Shown: positions 48,164 to 57,581 of the stretch, in pieces
Numbering within the stretch: the stretch's first letter is position 1
Layout of the letters: each line of letters begins with the position of its first letter
Source: Marinobacter zhanjiangensis
GTDB lineage: Bacteria > Pseudomonadota > Gammaproteobacteria > Pseudomonadales > Oleiphilaceae
Length of the DNA: 64,000 bases
Direction of reading: 5' to 3'
Assembly: GCF_014651935.1 (NCBI RefSeq)
Contig: NZ_BMXV01000003.1
Location: forward strand, 186,001 to 250,000
Notes under the pieces: model-generated
Seen by the model: only the letters and a program-made list of their open reading frames with translations
What the model was told of the DNA's origin: nothing
The model's database searches: none
Translations under genes and position numbers: made by a program

Positions 48164-49261
48164 ATGACACCCTGGGAGCGATACCAGAAAGATCTTGAAC
48201 GCCCGGATTTCAAGTCTGATCCGGCTCAGGAAGATGCCGTGCGTCGACTGCAGGCCCTTTACGAGAAACTGGTGGAGGCAGAGAAGGAGCGCGACAAGCC
48301 GCTCAAAAAGCTCTCGCTGAAGGTTCGCAAAGGGCGCGAAGAGCCGGTCAAGGGGCTTTACTTCTGGGGCGGTGTTGGCCGTGGCAAGACCTACCTGATG
48401 GACACCTTCTACGAGTCGTTGCCGTTTGATCGAAAGATGCGGGTCCACTTTCACCGGTTCATGCAGCGGGTGCACAATGAACTGAAGGCCCTCAAGGGTG
48501 AGAAAAATCCGCTGGAGAAGGTGGCCGCCCGCTTTGCCAGCGAGGCCCGGGTCATCTGCTTTGACGAATTCTTCGTCTCGGATATCGGCGACGCCATGAT
48601 CCTGGCAACCCTGATGGACGGGTTGTTCAGCCGTGGCGTATCGTTGGTATGCACCTCCAATATCCATCCCGACGGGCTCTACAAGGACGGTCTGCAGCGG
48701 GCACGATTCCTGCCGGCCATTGACCTGGTCAAGAAATACACCGACGTGGTCAACGTGGACGGTGGCGTGGATTACCGCCTGCGCACTCTGGAGCAGGCGG
48801 AGCTCTACCATTCGCCCCTGGACGAACAGGCGGATATCAGCCTCAAGAAGAGTTTCGATAGCCTGGCCGTGGAAGCGGGCAGCCATTCCCTGAATCTCGA
48901 GGTGAACGGCCGCAAGCTTCAGGCCCGGGCCCATGCGGACGACGTGGTGTGGTTCGACTTCCGGGAGCTGTGCGATGGCCCCCGTAGCCAGAACGATTAC
49001 ATCGAGCTGGCGCGGGAGTTCCAGACCATCATTGTGTCCAATGTGCCGGTTCTGGGGGGTGACAAGGACGATCAGGCCCGCCGGTTCGTCAATATGATCG
49101 ACGAGTTCTACGACCGCCACGTCAAGTTGATCCTTTCCGCCGAGGTGCCAATCACTGAACTCTACGCGGGCGGCCGACTTGACTTTGAATTCGAGCGCAC
49201 CGAGTCACGGTTGCTGGAAATGCAGTCACGGGACTACCTGGGGTCGGCCCACAAGGCCTGA
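48164..49261 (+). CDS. zapE: Cell division protein ZapE (AFG1-like ATPase)
   Basis: ATPase that joins the Z-ring under some conditions; relative of mitochondrial Afg1. The 365 residues hold Walker A GGVGRGKTYLMD, Walker B VICFDEFFVSD and the CTSNIHPDGLYKDGLQRARFLPAI segment typical of the family. GGGAAGG precedes the ATG. It ends 22 bases before the convergent Bax-like gene. Confidence 0.95.
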   Translation: MTPWERYQKDLERPDFKSDPAQEDAVRRLQALYEKLVEAEKERDKPLKKLSLKVRKGREEPVKGLYFWGGVGRGKTYLMDTFYESLPFDRKMRVHFHRFMQRVHNELKALKGEKNPLEKVAARFASEARVICFDEFFVSDIGDAMILATLMDGLFSRGVSLVCTSNIHPDGLYKDGLQRARFLPAIDLVKKYTDVVNVDGGVDYRLRTLEQAELYHSPLDEQADISLKKSFDSLAVEAGSHSLNLEVNGRKLQARAHADDVVWFDFRELCDGPRSQNDYIELAREFQTIIVSNVPVLGGDKDDQARRFVNMIDEFYDRHVKLILSAEVPITELYAGGRLDFEFERTESRLLEMQSRDYLGSAHKA

Positions 49262-49283
49262 GGGCCAGGACCCCGGTGACGGG

Positions 49284-50204
49284 TCACTCTTCCGATGTGG
49301 GGCCGAAACCCGGCTGTAGCCGCTCCTCGGAGGCCGTGGCCAGCTCCAGCAGACCCTGGATGTTGTTCCGCCTGCCAATGGTTTCCCGGTAGCGCTGGTC
49401 GTACCACAACAGATTGTTGTAGCGGATCATACTGCGTAACTCACGAATGTACGCCTGGCCACGCTCGGAATAGTTCACAAGTCCGGCGGCCAGTTCGGAC
49501 CCGGTGGGGTAGTTGCCACGCTGGTGCGCTTTTTCCCGCAGCACTCGCAGTTCATGGTAGGCGGGGTGTCGGTTCAGGTTCTCGACATAGCCCCGCACCG
49601 AGTGATAGGGCGAGCGAAAGCGGGCCACTTCGTGGCTGGCACCTTCCGGACGACTCAGTGGTACCAGACCGCAGCCCCGGGTGAAACACCACTGGCCAAA
49701 CAGATTGTTGCCCTGGCGGGCGAAGCGGGAGGTGCCCCAGGCGGATTCGTTGGCCGCCTGTGCCAATACCAGCGACGGGGCAATGGTGTCCAGCCGGCGC
49801 AGCAGGCGTTGGAACATCTCCTCGCTGCCGCTCTCTTCATCAACGCGCAAGCGTTCGGCCTGAGCAGCCAGCCAGTTAATATCTTCCTCGCTCAGCTCGT
49901 CTTTTGCCTGTAATTCCAGCAGGTGTCGGCGTTGCAGAAGTATCCGGCTGTTGATCAGCACGGTGCGGCTGTACACGTAGGAGAAGAACGCGGCCTTTTT
50001 CTCGGTTACATCTGCGTATCGATCAAAATTGGGCAGTGGCGACAGAGCCCATCGGGGCAGTTCCGGCAGGGTCGCCAGTTCAAGGTCTTCCGCGGCGTCG
50101 CCCACGCGCGGCTCCGGGGGAGGGGGTGGCGTGTGCAGTGCCCCCCACAGTGCCGCGAGGGTGAAGGGGACAATCAACAGAAGGCTTTTTGAACCAGCAG
50201 ACAT
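49284..50204 (-). CDS. Bax-like glucosaminidase-domain protein
   Basis: Predicted membrane-anchored peptidoglycan hydrolase of 306 residues. An N-terminal anchor (SLLLIVPFTLAALWGAL) is followed by a proline-rich linker and a glucosaminidase/Bax domain with the catalytic glutamate in AQAANESAWGTSRFARQGNNLFGQWCF and a C-terminal SVRGYVENLNRHPAYHELR. ATG 50204 is chosen because GAGGAA lies just before it; the frame starts 11 codons earlier. That ribosome site lies inside a hairpin stem (50211-50257). Substrate position in the wall is not known. Confidence 0.88.
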   Translation of the reverse strand: MSAGSKSLLLIVPFTLAALWGALHTPPPPPEPRVGDAAEDLELATLPELPRWALSPLPNFDRYADVTEKKAAFFSYVYSRTVLINSRILLQRRHLLELQAKDELSEEDINWLAAQAERLRVDEESGSEEMFQRLLRRLDTIAPSLVLAQAANESAWGTSRFARQGNNLFGQWCFTRGCGLVPLSRPEGASHEVARFRSPYHSVRGYVENLNRHPAYHELRVLREKAHQRGNYPTGSELAAGLVNYSERGQAYIRELRSMIRYNNLLWYDQRYRETIGRRNNIQGLLELATASEERLQPGFGPTSEE

Positions 50205-50210
50205 TCGATT

Positions 50211-50257
50211 CCTCGTAAGTGACCATAACTCTGACAAGTCTACCAGTCACTACGAGG
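50211..50257 (-). promoter_or_regulatory. Hairpin that sequesters the ribosome site of the Bax-like gene
   Basis: On the minus strand CCTCGTAGTGAC pairs with GTCACTTACGAGG (one bulged base) across a 22-base loop. The second arm contains the GAGG of the ribosome site six bases before the ATG. Opening of this stem would be needed for translation. It lies between the yfaZ-type gene and this gene. Confidence 0.55.
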
Positions 50258-50278
50258 AAAGTTCTGTTCAGGTTTGTA

Positions 50279-50845
50279 TCAGAAGAAAATCTTCATGCCG
50301 ACGAGCACGCCTTCATCCAGGTTGATGTCGCTGCTGCTGTTGTCCAGGTCTGTGTTGACGTAACGATAGCCGGCAAAAACGTCTGCATTGCGGATAACCC
50401 GGTAGCTGATCCTGGCTTCTATGTCAGTCACGGCTTCGGAGTCACCGAATGACAGGATGCTGGGGGCATAATGGGCGCTGCCACCGAAGGAAAGCCCGGG
50501 CACAGTGGGAATGTTGACGGTGGCATAGCCACCGATACCGACGCCGCCGCCATCCAGGTCGTCGTCATCCCACAGCAGGCCGCGGAAACCGATACCGGCG
50601 GTGGTCGGCAGGTTGCCCAGAGCGGTCTGACCCTGGGCATGGAATTCCCCATTGATCAGGTGCCGGCTGCCTTCGTGATAGGTATAGCCAGCACCCGCCT
50701 GTATCTCGGACCGGGCATCAAAGAAGTTGACCTGGCCCTTGACGGACTCGTCGGTCAGGCTGAAATCCGCGTCGGCAGCCAGCGCTGGTGCCGCCGCGAT
50801 GGACAGGGCAAGGGGCAGGGCAGTGACAGAAGTCCTGAACAGCAT
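50279..50845 (-). CDS. YfaZ-family outer-membrane protein
   Basis: A 188-residue protein with signal peptide (MLFRTSVTALPLALSIAAAPALAA) and a small beta-barrel. Alternating strands, glycine-rich turns (GGGVGIGGYATVNIP) and a C-terminal phenylalanine (LVGMKIFF) as outer-membrane insertion signal support this. The pattern VFAGYRYVNTDLDN...DINLDEGVLVGMKIFF fits YfaZ proteins, whose role is not known. It stands alone, 169 bases after yacG. Confidence 0.82.
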   Translation of the reverse strand: MLFRTSVTALPLALSIAAAPALAADADFSLTDESVKGQVNFFDARSEIQAGAGYTYHEGSRHLINGEFHAQGQTALGNLPTTAGIGFRGLLWDDDDLDGGGVGIGGYATVNIPTVPGLSFGGSAHYAPSILSFGDSEAVTDIEARISYRVIRNADVFAGYRYVNTDLDNSSSDINLDEGVLVGMKIFF

Positions 50846-51014
50846 GATGGGGGTACCTCTGGAAGTTGGTTGATTCGTTCGGGTCAGATCAGACCTTGTT
50901 GTGAACGTGTAAGCATAGTACCGGCGGGTCGCAGGGCGCTCAACTTAAACTACGTTCAGCCGCTGTTTACCGCCGTCGGTGAGCCCTGCCGGAAACGACC
51001 GGGCACCGGGTGGC

Positions 51015-51218
51015 TCAGGGTGACTGGTCGGTATCCTGGTCTTGCAGCGACTCGATCAGGTCATCTTCGGACACGGGTTCCCGGGAGGGGATGCGATACT
51101 CCCCGCTGGCCCAGGCTCCCAGGTCGATCAGGCGGCAGCGATCCGAGCAGAACGGGCGGTGCGGATTGCGGTCGGTCCACTCCACCGGGGTCTTGCAGGT
51201 TGGGCAGTCTACGAACAT
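51015..51218 (-). CDS. yacG: DNA gyrase inhibitor YacG
   Basis: Zinc-finger protein of 67 residues; in E. coli it binds GyrB and blocks DNA binding. The C-x2-C and C-x3-C ligands are in [13 protein letters not shown] and [23 protein letters not shown]. Its ATG overlaps the kinase stop by one base (TGATG). Usually it follows coaE directly; here three genes separate them. Confidence 0.93.
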   Translation of the reverse strand: MFVDCPTCKTPVEWTDRNPHRPFCSDRCRLIDLGAWASGEYRIPSREPVSEDDLIESLQDQDTDQSP

Positions 51219-53599
51219 CAGGACTCTCTTGCGGCTTCCGGTTGATTCTCGGAACAGTATTGTTCCAGAACTGCCCTCAACATGTCGATGTTTACCGGCT
51301 TGGCCACGAACACATCCATGCCCGCCTCGCGACTGCGCTCCTCATCCTGCTCCATGGCACTGGCTGTCAGCGCGATGACCGGAGTGTGTCGGAGCTGATG
51401 ATCCTGTTCCTCGCGGCGCAGCTGACGGGTGGCTTCGTAGCCGTCCAGTTCCGGCATGACGCAGTCCATGAAGATCAGGTCGAAATGACCGCCGCGCCAC
51501 TGCTCCAGCGCCTGTTGGCCGTCAGTGGCAGTACTTACCCGGCAGCCCAGCTTTTCCAGCAGGCGCTGGGTCAGGGCACGGTTGACCGGGTTGTCTTCGG
51601 CCAGCAGCACCCTCATGGGGCCACAGGGCAGGGGCTTCGGAGTTGGCAGCGGGGCCATGGGGGCCTGCAGCGAAAACCGTGTGAGGAATGGCCGTTCGCC
51701 GCGGTCGGCGTCCTCGAACAGCTGGTTGAGCATGGGGGCCAGGCGGGACTCCCGCAGTGCCTTGCTCAGGAACGCGTCGGCACCGGCGGCCCGGAAATGC
51801 TCGCCATCGCCCCGCTGCGGGTTGGCGGACAGTACGAAAATCCGTGTTGCTTCCCAGGCAGGGTTTTCGCGGATCTTCCGGCACAGCAGGTCGCTGTCCA
51901 TGTCCGGCACGAAGCCATCGAGAATCACCGCGTCGATGGGCGTTCCGGTTTCTTCGGCGGTAGACAGTGCCGCCAGTACTTCAGCGCCGGAGCGTGCGGC
52001 TTCAATATCCACTTCCAGACGCGACAACATCTCCAGGGTAATTTTCCGGGAAAGGGCGTAGGAGTCGGCCACCAGTATCCGGCGGCCACGGACCTTGCCC
52101 AGGTTGGCGCGGGTTTTCGGCGCCCGCTGACTGGCCTCCGGCAGACTGACCTCCAGCCAGAAAGTGGAACCCTCGCCCGGGGTGCTTTCCACATCCAGGT
52201 GGCCCTCCATCAGGTGGACCAGCTGGCGGCATATGGTCAGGCCAAGACCGGCACCTGGCAGCTGCCGGCGGGTGCGGGCATCGAACTGGACGTAGGGCTC
52301 GAATATCAGTGGCAGGTTGTCGGCGCCGATGCCTATGCCGGTATCCTCCACTGACAGGCGCAACTGGGCGTTGCCGTCCTTGCGACCGAGCAGTTCGGCG
52401 CTGATCAGCACGTGACCTGAATCGGTATAGCGAATGGCGTTGGAGGTGAGATTCAGCAAGACCTGGCGGATGCGGATGGGGTCACCAATCAGGTGCCCGG
52501 GCAGGTTCTCGTCGACCCGTAGCTCCAGAGCAAGGCCCTTTTCCCTGGCCCGGGGGCCGAGCATGCTCACCAGGTCATTGAGGGTTTCCCGCAGGTCGAA
52601 CTCGATGGCGTCCAGCTCCAGTTTGCCGGCCTCGATGCTGGAAATATCGAGCAGATCGTTGATGATGGCCGACAGGCCCTCGGCTGCATGCAGCAGGGTG
52701 TCCACATAATCCCGTTGCTCCTGGTCGAGGCGGGTGTCCTGGAGCAGGCTGGCGTACCCGAGTACGGACTGCAGCGGAATTCGCAGTTCATGGCTGAGGT
52801 TGGCCAGGAACAGGTTTTTGGCGTGGTTGGCGCGGATGGCCTCATCCCGCTCATCCATGGACTGACGGCTGGTCTGGCGCAGGTCCCGGGTTTCCTCCAG
52901 CAGCCGTTCGCGCATCTGGTTGAGGGCCTGTTCCATCTCACTCAGTTCGTCGGGCCGCGAGGGTGGTTTGCGGTTCAGCTTCAGGGGCTCTATGAGGGCA
53001 TCCAGGTTGAGCCGGGTGGTGTAGTCGGCCATCGCCTCAAGATGGCGGGACAGCATCAGGCGAACGATCAGTAGCAGCCCCAGGGTGCCCAGCATAACGA
53101 TGATCGACTGAAACAGAAGCAGGACCAGGGCCCGGTCTCTCACCGCAGCCTGTATCTGGTCGGCGGAGGATGTCAGTACCAGCTGCCCGAGGTTGGAGCT
53201 TTCAACCAGTTCCGGGCGGGACATTTGCAGTGGATGCTCGTGGCTGATGACATCCCCTTCCGGGTATTCGCCGATGCTGAATTCGCGACCGTCGGCGGTG
53301 ATCACCCGGGCATGCTGGATCACGTCGAAGGACAGGAGGTCGTCCAGCATGTTGTCTACCTCACCGAAGTTCATCAGCCACAGCTGCTGGCTGAGGTTGC
53401 CCTCGATGATCTCCGCGGTTTTCTGCTGCAGGTTGCGGATTTCGGCCAGCCGCCGTCCGGTTTCTCCGGCCAGCTGCAGACCCGTGGCCACTACCGCCAC
53501 CAACAGGCTGAACAGCAATACGTACACCAGCAGGCGTGCGGCCAGGGGCCGGACACTGAGGTTACGGGTGAGAGCAGCAATCACTCGCGATGCAGACAA
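51218..53599 (-). CDS. Hybrid sensor histidine kinase with two receiver domains
   Basis: A 793-residue inner-membrane sensor. Helix 1 spans about residues 23-43, a periplasmic part 44-155, helix 2 156-182, then a HAMP-like linker. HisKA has the phospho-histidine H270 ([12 protein letters not shown]). HATPase shows [18 protein letters not shown] and [12 protein letters not shown]. Receiver 1 (about 507-620) keeps D561 but has lost most acidic-pocket residues. Receiver 2 (about 662-780) has a full site with D712. No HPt domain is visible, so a separate HPt or regulator is needed. The start is TTG 53599; GTG 53584 is an alternative. The input is unknown. Confidence 0.92.
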   Translation of the reverse strand: MSASRVIAALTRNLSVRPLAARLLVYVLLFSLLVAVVATGLQLAGETGRRLAEIRNLQQKTAEIIEGNLSQQLWLMNFGEVDNMLDDLLSFDVIQHARVITADGREFSIGEYPEGDVISHEHPLQMSRPELVESSNLGQLVLTSSADQIQAAVRDRALVLLLFQSIIVMLGTLGLLLIVRLMLSRHLEAMADYTTRLNLDALIEPLKLNRKPPSRPDELSEMEQALNQMRERLLEETRDLRQTSRQSMDERDEAIRANHAKNLFLANLSHELRIPLQSVLGYASLLQDTRLDQEQRDYVDTLLHAAEGLSAIINDLLDISSIEAGKLELDAIEFDLRETLNDLVSMLGPRAREKGLALELRVDENLPGHLIGDPIRIRQVLLNLTSNAIRYTDSGHVLISAELLGRKDGNAQLRLSVEDTGIGIGADNLPLIFEPYVQFDARTRRQLPGAGLGLTICRQLVHLMEGHLDVESTPGEGSTFWLEVSLPEASQRAPKTRANLGKVRGRRILVADSYALSRKITLEMLSRLEVDIEAARSGAEVLAALSTAEETGTPIDAVILDGFVPDMDSDLLCRKIRENPAWEATRIFVLSANPQRGDGEHFRAAGADAFLSKALRESRLAPMLNQLFEDADRGERPFLTRFSLQAPMAPLPTPKPLPCGPMRVLLAEDNPVNRALTQRLLEKLGCRVSTATDGQQALEQWRGGHFDLIFMDCVMPELDGYEATRQLRREEQDHQLRHTPVIALTASAMEQDEERSREAGMDVFVAKPVNIDMLRAVLEQYCSENQPEAARES

Positions 53600-53630
53600 G
53601 GCACATGATTCCCTGTGATACAGAATTCCG

Positions 53631-54380
53631 TCAGTCAGTGTAACAGACTGTCAATATAACAACACCGACCAGATCAAACCGGAAACGGACATTCAAGTCA
53701 TAAAGGTGGGCGCCATAAACCCTTTCCTCGTCTTGCCGGCCACGACGGAAGGAGGGTCTGGGGTCGTAGCTTGTCACATCTTCGATCAATCCCTTGAGGT
53801 CGGGGTAGCGCTCCGCCGGAAGGACGGCAAGCTGGGCTTGTGCTTCTGTCGTAAAGCGCACGGGCAGGCGATCCGGCGGCGCCTCTCCGGCCCATCCGAC
53901 CCGAGCATCAGGCACCGAGTCGGCGAATGGCAGGTAGGGTTTGATATCGAGGATCGGCGTGCCGTCGATCAGATCGTGGTCACGAATACGCAGCAGCAGT
54001 TCGTCATCACGCCGCACCAGCCCTTCGTTGCGTACCACCGACAACCCCAGGCTGTTGGGACGGAAGGGGGAGCGGCTGGCGAATACCCCCACCTTGCGGT
54101 TACCACCGAGGCGGGGCGGGCGCACCACCGGTCGCCATTCAGCCCGCACCGCCTGATGAAACTGGAAGGTCAGCCACAGGTGGCTACAGGTTTCCAGGCC
54201 CCGAAAGGCATCCTCCCGGTTGAACGGCGGTTCGATCACCAGTTCCGCCCAGGCGTTGCGAGTCAGACCCGGCTGGCGGGGTACGGCGAACTTGTCCCGG
54301 AAGCAGGAGCGGGTGGTAGCCACCGGAGTGAGGGTCAGGGCTTCCCGCGCGGGTCTGGATGGGTGGCGTGGCACTGGCAT
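53631..54380 (-). CDS. trmO: tRNA (N6-threonylcarbamoyladenosine(37)-N6)-methyltransferase TrmO
   Basis: SAM enzyme that methylates t6A37 of threonine tRNAs. The 249 residues have the TsaA/TrmO core: FRDKFAVPRQPGL near the start, LETCSHLWLTFQFHQ, VGVFASRSPFRPNSLGLSVVR and GTPILDIKPYLPFADS. The C-terminal domain ends RVYGAHLYDLNVRFRFDLVGVVILTV, as in TrmO. Eight bases separate it from the gene upstream, so it is in the coaE-yacG run. Confidence 0.92.
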   Translation of the reverse strand: MPVPRHPSRPAREALTLTPVATTRSCFRDKFAVPRQPGLTRNAWAELVIEPPFNREDAFRGLETCSHLWLTFQFHQAVRAEWRPVVRPPRLGGNRKVGVFASRSPFRPNSLGLSVVRNEGLVRRDDELLLRIRDHDLIDGTPILDIKPYLPFADSVPDARVGWAGEAPPDRLPVRFTTEAQAQLAVLPAERYPDLKGLIEDVTSYDPRPSFRRGRQDEERVYGAHLYDLNVRFRFDLVGVVILTVCYTD

Positions 54381-54388
54381 TCCTGTGG

Positions 54389-55465
54389 TCAGCGGCGTAT
54401 CACGTTACCGGAAAAAAACATCTCGATACGGAACAACAGAGAGGTTTCTTCCTGGAAGTCGTTTTCCCGGTCGTATTCGATGGAGGGTATAATCTCGCCG
54501 TACAACCAGTCCTGATAAAGACGGTAGCGCCAGGTGATATCAGCGAAGACGGTTTCATGTCGCCAGTCGGGATCGCTGCCACCCACTACGCCGATGCGTG
54601 GGTTCAGTTCGGAGCGGTTATTCAGACGTTTGTGGAAATCGAAAGTCTGGGCCACGTCAAAGCGGCGGTCATCGTGTTTCCATACCGCTTGGGAACTGGC
54701 CAGGAAAGACCAGCCTTTGCCGATGTCCTTGCCAAGCCTGAAGCGGGTGGAGGCACCCCAGCCGTCCTGATGGAAATAGTACACCCGCTGCCGGGCTGAC
54801 AGCCGCCAGTCGGACAGACCCCATCGCCCGCGGATACTGGTCCGCCAGAAGGCGTCGGGAGGAAATCGCAGGCGCGCACCCACATCGTTGCTGAAATTGA
54901 CGGTGTCGGAGATCCTGGTCAGGTAACTCAGGGCGCCAGTCGGGTCGGTGTCGGAGCGCTGGTCATCAGTGAACTGCCGGTCCCTCTGGCGTTCTTCCAG
55001 GGGGATGAGGTCCTCGCTTTCACTTTCCACCACCACCCGCAGTTTTTCTTCCGCTGTGGGCAGGTCCAGCTTGAAGCGCACTTCCGGGTCGAAGTCCGCC
55101 AGATCACTGGTGCGGGACTCCGCCGCCAGCCCGAGGCGGAGATAGCTGGCGTTGTCGGGCATGGACCGGGCGTTGCCGGAGAGAGTGCGATCAGCCCAGG
55201 CGCCGAGAGCCTGTATTCGCCGTGACTGGGTATGCTCCTGACGGATGACCCAGTTGGAGAAGGCCATCCAGTAGGAGTCTTCCGGCTCCCGCCAGAACTC
55301 CTCTGGTGTGAACGTGAAAAATTCCGGCGGCAGCTGTTCCGGTGACAGTGTTTGCAACAGCGGGGGCTCGGCCCTGGTGGAAGGGCCGTAAAGGCCGGCC
55401 AGCAGGATGATGCCGATGATTCGCCAACAGCGTCGTGGCGCAAAAGAGTAGTGCCAGCAATTCAC
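54389..55465 (-). CDS. Predicted outer-membrane beta-barrel protein of unknown function
   Basis: I do not recognise a named family. The 358 residues begin with a signal peptide (RIIGIILLAGLYGPSTRA). An N-terminal periplasmic part (about 30-110) includes QEHTQSRRIQALGAWADRTLSG. From about 115 onward come regular amphipathic strands (YLRLGLAAES, VRFKLDLP, GARLRFPPD, SIRGRWGLSDWRLSARQRVYYF, TRFRLGKDI, EIIPSIEYDREN, SLLFRIEMFF), as in a barrel of a dozen or so strands. It lies six bases after coaE and eight before trmO. A link to the downstream sensor kinase is possible but unproven. Confidence 0.7.
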   Translation of the reverse strand: MNCWHYSFAPRRCWRIIGIILLAGLYGPSTRAEPPLLQTLSPEQLPPEFFTFTPEEFWREPEDSYWMAFSNWVIRQEHTQSRRIQALGAWADRTLSGNARSMPDNASYLRLGLAAESRTSDLADFDPEVRFKLDLPTAEEKLRVVVESESEDLIPLEERQRDRQFTDDQRSDTDPTGALSYLTRISDTVNFSNDVGARLRFPPDAFWRTSIRGRWGLSDWRLSARQRVYYFHQDGWGASTRFRLGKDIGKGWSFLASSQAVWKHDDRRFDVAQTFDFHKRLNNRSELNPRIGVVGGSDPDWRHETVFADITWRYRLYQDWLYGEIIPSIEYDRENDFQEETSLLFRIEMFFSGNVIRR

Positions 55466-55471
55466 AGGTGG

Positions 55472-56083
55472 TCAGCTCCGGGACAGATCCAGTAGTTGCT
55501 CGTGGAGTGTCTTCACCTCCGCCCTGACCTCATCCAGCGGTCGGTCGTTGTGAATAACGAAGTCGGCTCGTTCCAGCCTGTGTTTGCGAGGCATCTGCGC
55601 GGCGATGATCCTTTCCACCTGCTCCCGGTCGTTGCTGTCCCGACTCATGGTGCGGTCGATCTGGGTTTCCTCTGGTACGTCCACCACAATAGCCTTGCGT
55701 ACCAGCGTGTACTGGTCCGTTTCCAGTAACAGGGGTGACACCAGCAGTACGTAGGGCAACTCATAGTCGGCGGGCTGCAGCTGGCTGGCCAGTTCGTCGC
55801 GAATGGTGGGATGCAGCAGGCCCTCCAGCCACTCGCGCTCACTGTCGTCCCTGAACACGATGGTCCGCAGGGCGGCGCGGTCGAGGGTGCCGTCGGATTG
55901 CAGAATCCCCTCACCGAAATGCCTGGCAATCTCTGCCAGTGCCGGTGTGCCTGGTTCTACCACTTCACGGGCGACGATATCGGCATCGACCCAACGCACA
56001 CCGAGGTCGCCGAACATTGTTGCTACGGTGGATTTGCCGCTGCCTATACCGCCGGTCAGTCCGATCACTACAGGGTTGCCCAT
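55472..56083 (-). CDS. coaE: Dephospho-CoA kinase
   Basis: Last step of coenzyme A synthesis. The 203 residues show the P-loop GLTGGIGSGKST, DADIVAREVVEPG and the lid residues MSRDSNDREQVERIIAAQMPR. It leads the minus-strand run that ends with yacG. The pilBCD genes that precede coaE in Pseudomonas are absent here. Confidence 0.96.
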   Translation of the reverse strand: MGNPVVIGLTGGIGSGKSTVATMFGDLGVRWVDADIVAREVVEPGTPALAEIARHFGEGILQSDGTLDRAALRTIVFRDDSEREWLEGLLHPTIRDELASQLQPADYELPYVLLVSPLLLETDQYTLVRKAIVVDVPEETQIDRTMSRDSNDREQVERIIAAQMPRKHRLERADFVIHNDRPLDEVRAEVKTLHEQLLDLSRS

Positions 56084-56204
56084 CGATACCTCTTTATTGG
56101 TGGTGGGGATAGCCCCCTCCGCTCAGTCCTGGCGGGGTCGTGTCAGCATGGAAACCTTGCGGATTCTGCCACGGACCCCTTGCCGGTTGCACGAATGTTC
56201 GGAG

Positions 56205-57356
56205 CTATTTCAGCCGGTTGAGAACTGAATCGGCGATATCCCTGGTATCCCGGCGGGTGCCGCCGTTCTGGGCCAGGTCGGCGGCGACGGCGTCGTACAG
56301 TTCGCGGCCGGCTTTGGCCAGCAGTGGTTCCCGGCGGCCCAGCCACTCCAGCATCCGGGCCGTGGTGAACAGCATGGCGGTGGGATCGGCCAGGCCCTGG
56401 CCCGCGATGTCCGGGGCGCTGCCATGGGTGGGTTCGAACATGGAGGGCATGTCCGGGTCGTCCGGATTGAGGTTGCAGGACGGGGCAACCCCCATGCCTC
56501 CCGACAGCACGGCGGCAAGGTCCGTGAGAATATCCCCCTGCAGGTTGCTGGCGACCACCACATCGAAGGTCCAGGGCGCCTGTACAAACTTCATGCAGGC
56601 TGCGTCGATCAGTTCGTGGTGGGTGGCGACATCCGGGTAATCACGGGCGATTTCCTCGAATACCTCGGTATACATGTCGCCCCAGTAACGCAGGGCATTG
56701 CGTTTGGTGATCACGCATACCTGACTTTCACATAGCTTGCCCCCACGGCCGGGGAATTTCCGCTGCTTGCCATCACCGCGCCGGGCCTCGGCTCTCAGAC
56801 GGGCCTGCTCGAAACCGTAACGAATAATGCGTTCAGCGCCACGGCGGGTGAATACCTCCATCTGCGTGGCCACCTCATGCTCGGTGCCCTGGCGCAGGCG
56901 GCCGCCCTGGCCGACGTATTCACCCTCGCTGTTCTCCCTGATAACGAGCATGTCGATATCCCGGGCACGATCGTCGGCCAGGTACTGTCTGGCGCCCGGC
57001 AACAGTCGGGCCGGGCGTTCACAGACCCACTGATCAAAGCCCTTGCGCATCTGCAGCAATGGCGCCAGGGAAACACTGTCGGGCAACAGGTAACGCTCCG
57101 GGTCGTCCATGGGCCCAGGATCGCCCAGGGCACCCAGCAGGATGGCATCGTACTGCTCAAGCTGCGATAACGCGTCTTCCGGCATCACCTCGCCATATTG
57201 CTCGTGCCAGGCATGGGAGGGCCAGGGGAAGCGGGTCCATTCGATGGGCAGCTGGTGCTTCTCCCGCAGTGATTCCAGGCAGTGAACCGCTTCTGATACC
57301 ACTTCCGGACCAATCCCGTCACCGGGCATGACGGCGATGCGCAGGGTTTGGGGCAT
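56205..57356 (-). CDS. Isocitrate/isopropylmalate-family dehydrogenase, tartrate/D-malate type
   Basis: NAD(P)-dependent decarboxylating hydroxyacid dehydrogenase of 383 residues. Family motifs are PGDGIGPEV, the substrate-loop arginines in MRKGFDQWVCERPARLLPG, IRENSEGEYVGQGGR, the catalytic tyrosine (RYGFEQAR), lysine (ITKRNALRYW) and aspartates (LIDAACMKFV, NLQGDILTDL). NSEGEYVGQGG and FDVVVASNLQGDIL point to the tartrate/D-malate branch rather than LeuB. An RRGDGKQRKFPGRGGKL insertion before the lysine loop is unusual. It is divergent from the EAL gene; no regulator adjoins it. Confidence 0.85.
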   Translation of the reverse strand: MPQTLRIAVMPGDGIGPEVVSEAVHCLESLREKHQLPIEWTRFPWPSHAWHEQYGEVMPEDALSQLEQYDAILLGALGDPGPMDDPERYLLPDSVSLAPLLQMRKGFDQWVCERPARLLPGARQYLADDRARDIDMLVIRENSEGEYVGQGGRLRQGTEHEVATQMEVFTRRGAERIIRYGFEQARLRAEARRGDGKQRKFPGRGGKLCESQVCVITKRNALRYWGDMYTEVFEEIARDYPDVATHHELIDAACMKFVQAPWTFDVVVASNLQGDILTDLAAVLSGGMGVAPSCNLNPDDPDMPSMFEPTHGSAPDIAGQGLADPTAMLFTTARMLEWLGRREPLLAKAGRELYDAVAADLAQNGGTRRDTRDIADSVLNRLK

Positions 57357-57581
57357 AGGGGCCGCTCCTTGAACGAGAATTTACAGATGTTTGCAACCGG
57401 GTGCCCGGCAACCGTGTACCTTGATAACAGCACGGAGCATGGGGCGCCGGGAACACAGGACATTGTAGACATGCCGGCGGGTTTCGTCAGTTTTTCAGTA
57501 CATTTACGTAACTGCCGGGCGTGTCTATAGTGAAATTCGGTAGTAAAGTAACACTCTATTTATCAGGTCACAGGAGCAGAT

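Noticed and set aside
50471..52354. 627-codon plus-strand frame across the YfaZ-type gene, yacG and the kinase
   Set aside because: Antisense to recognised genes, with shifting composition and no domain.
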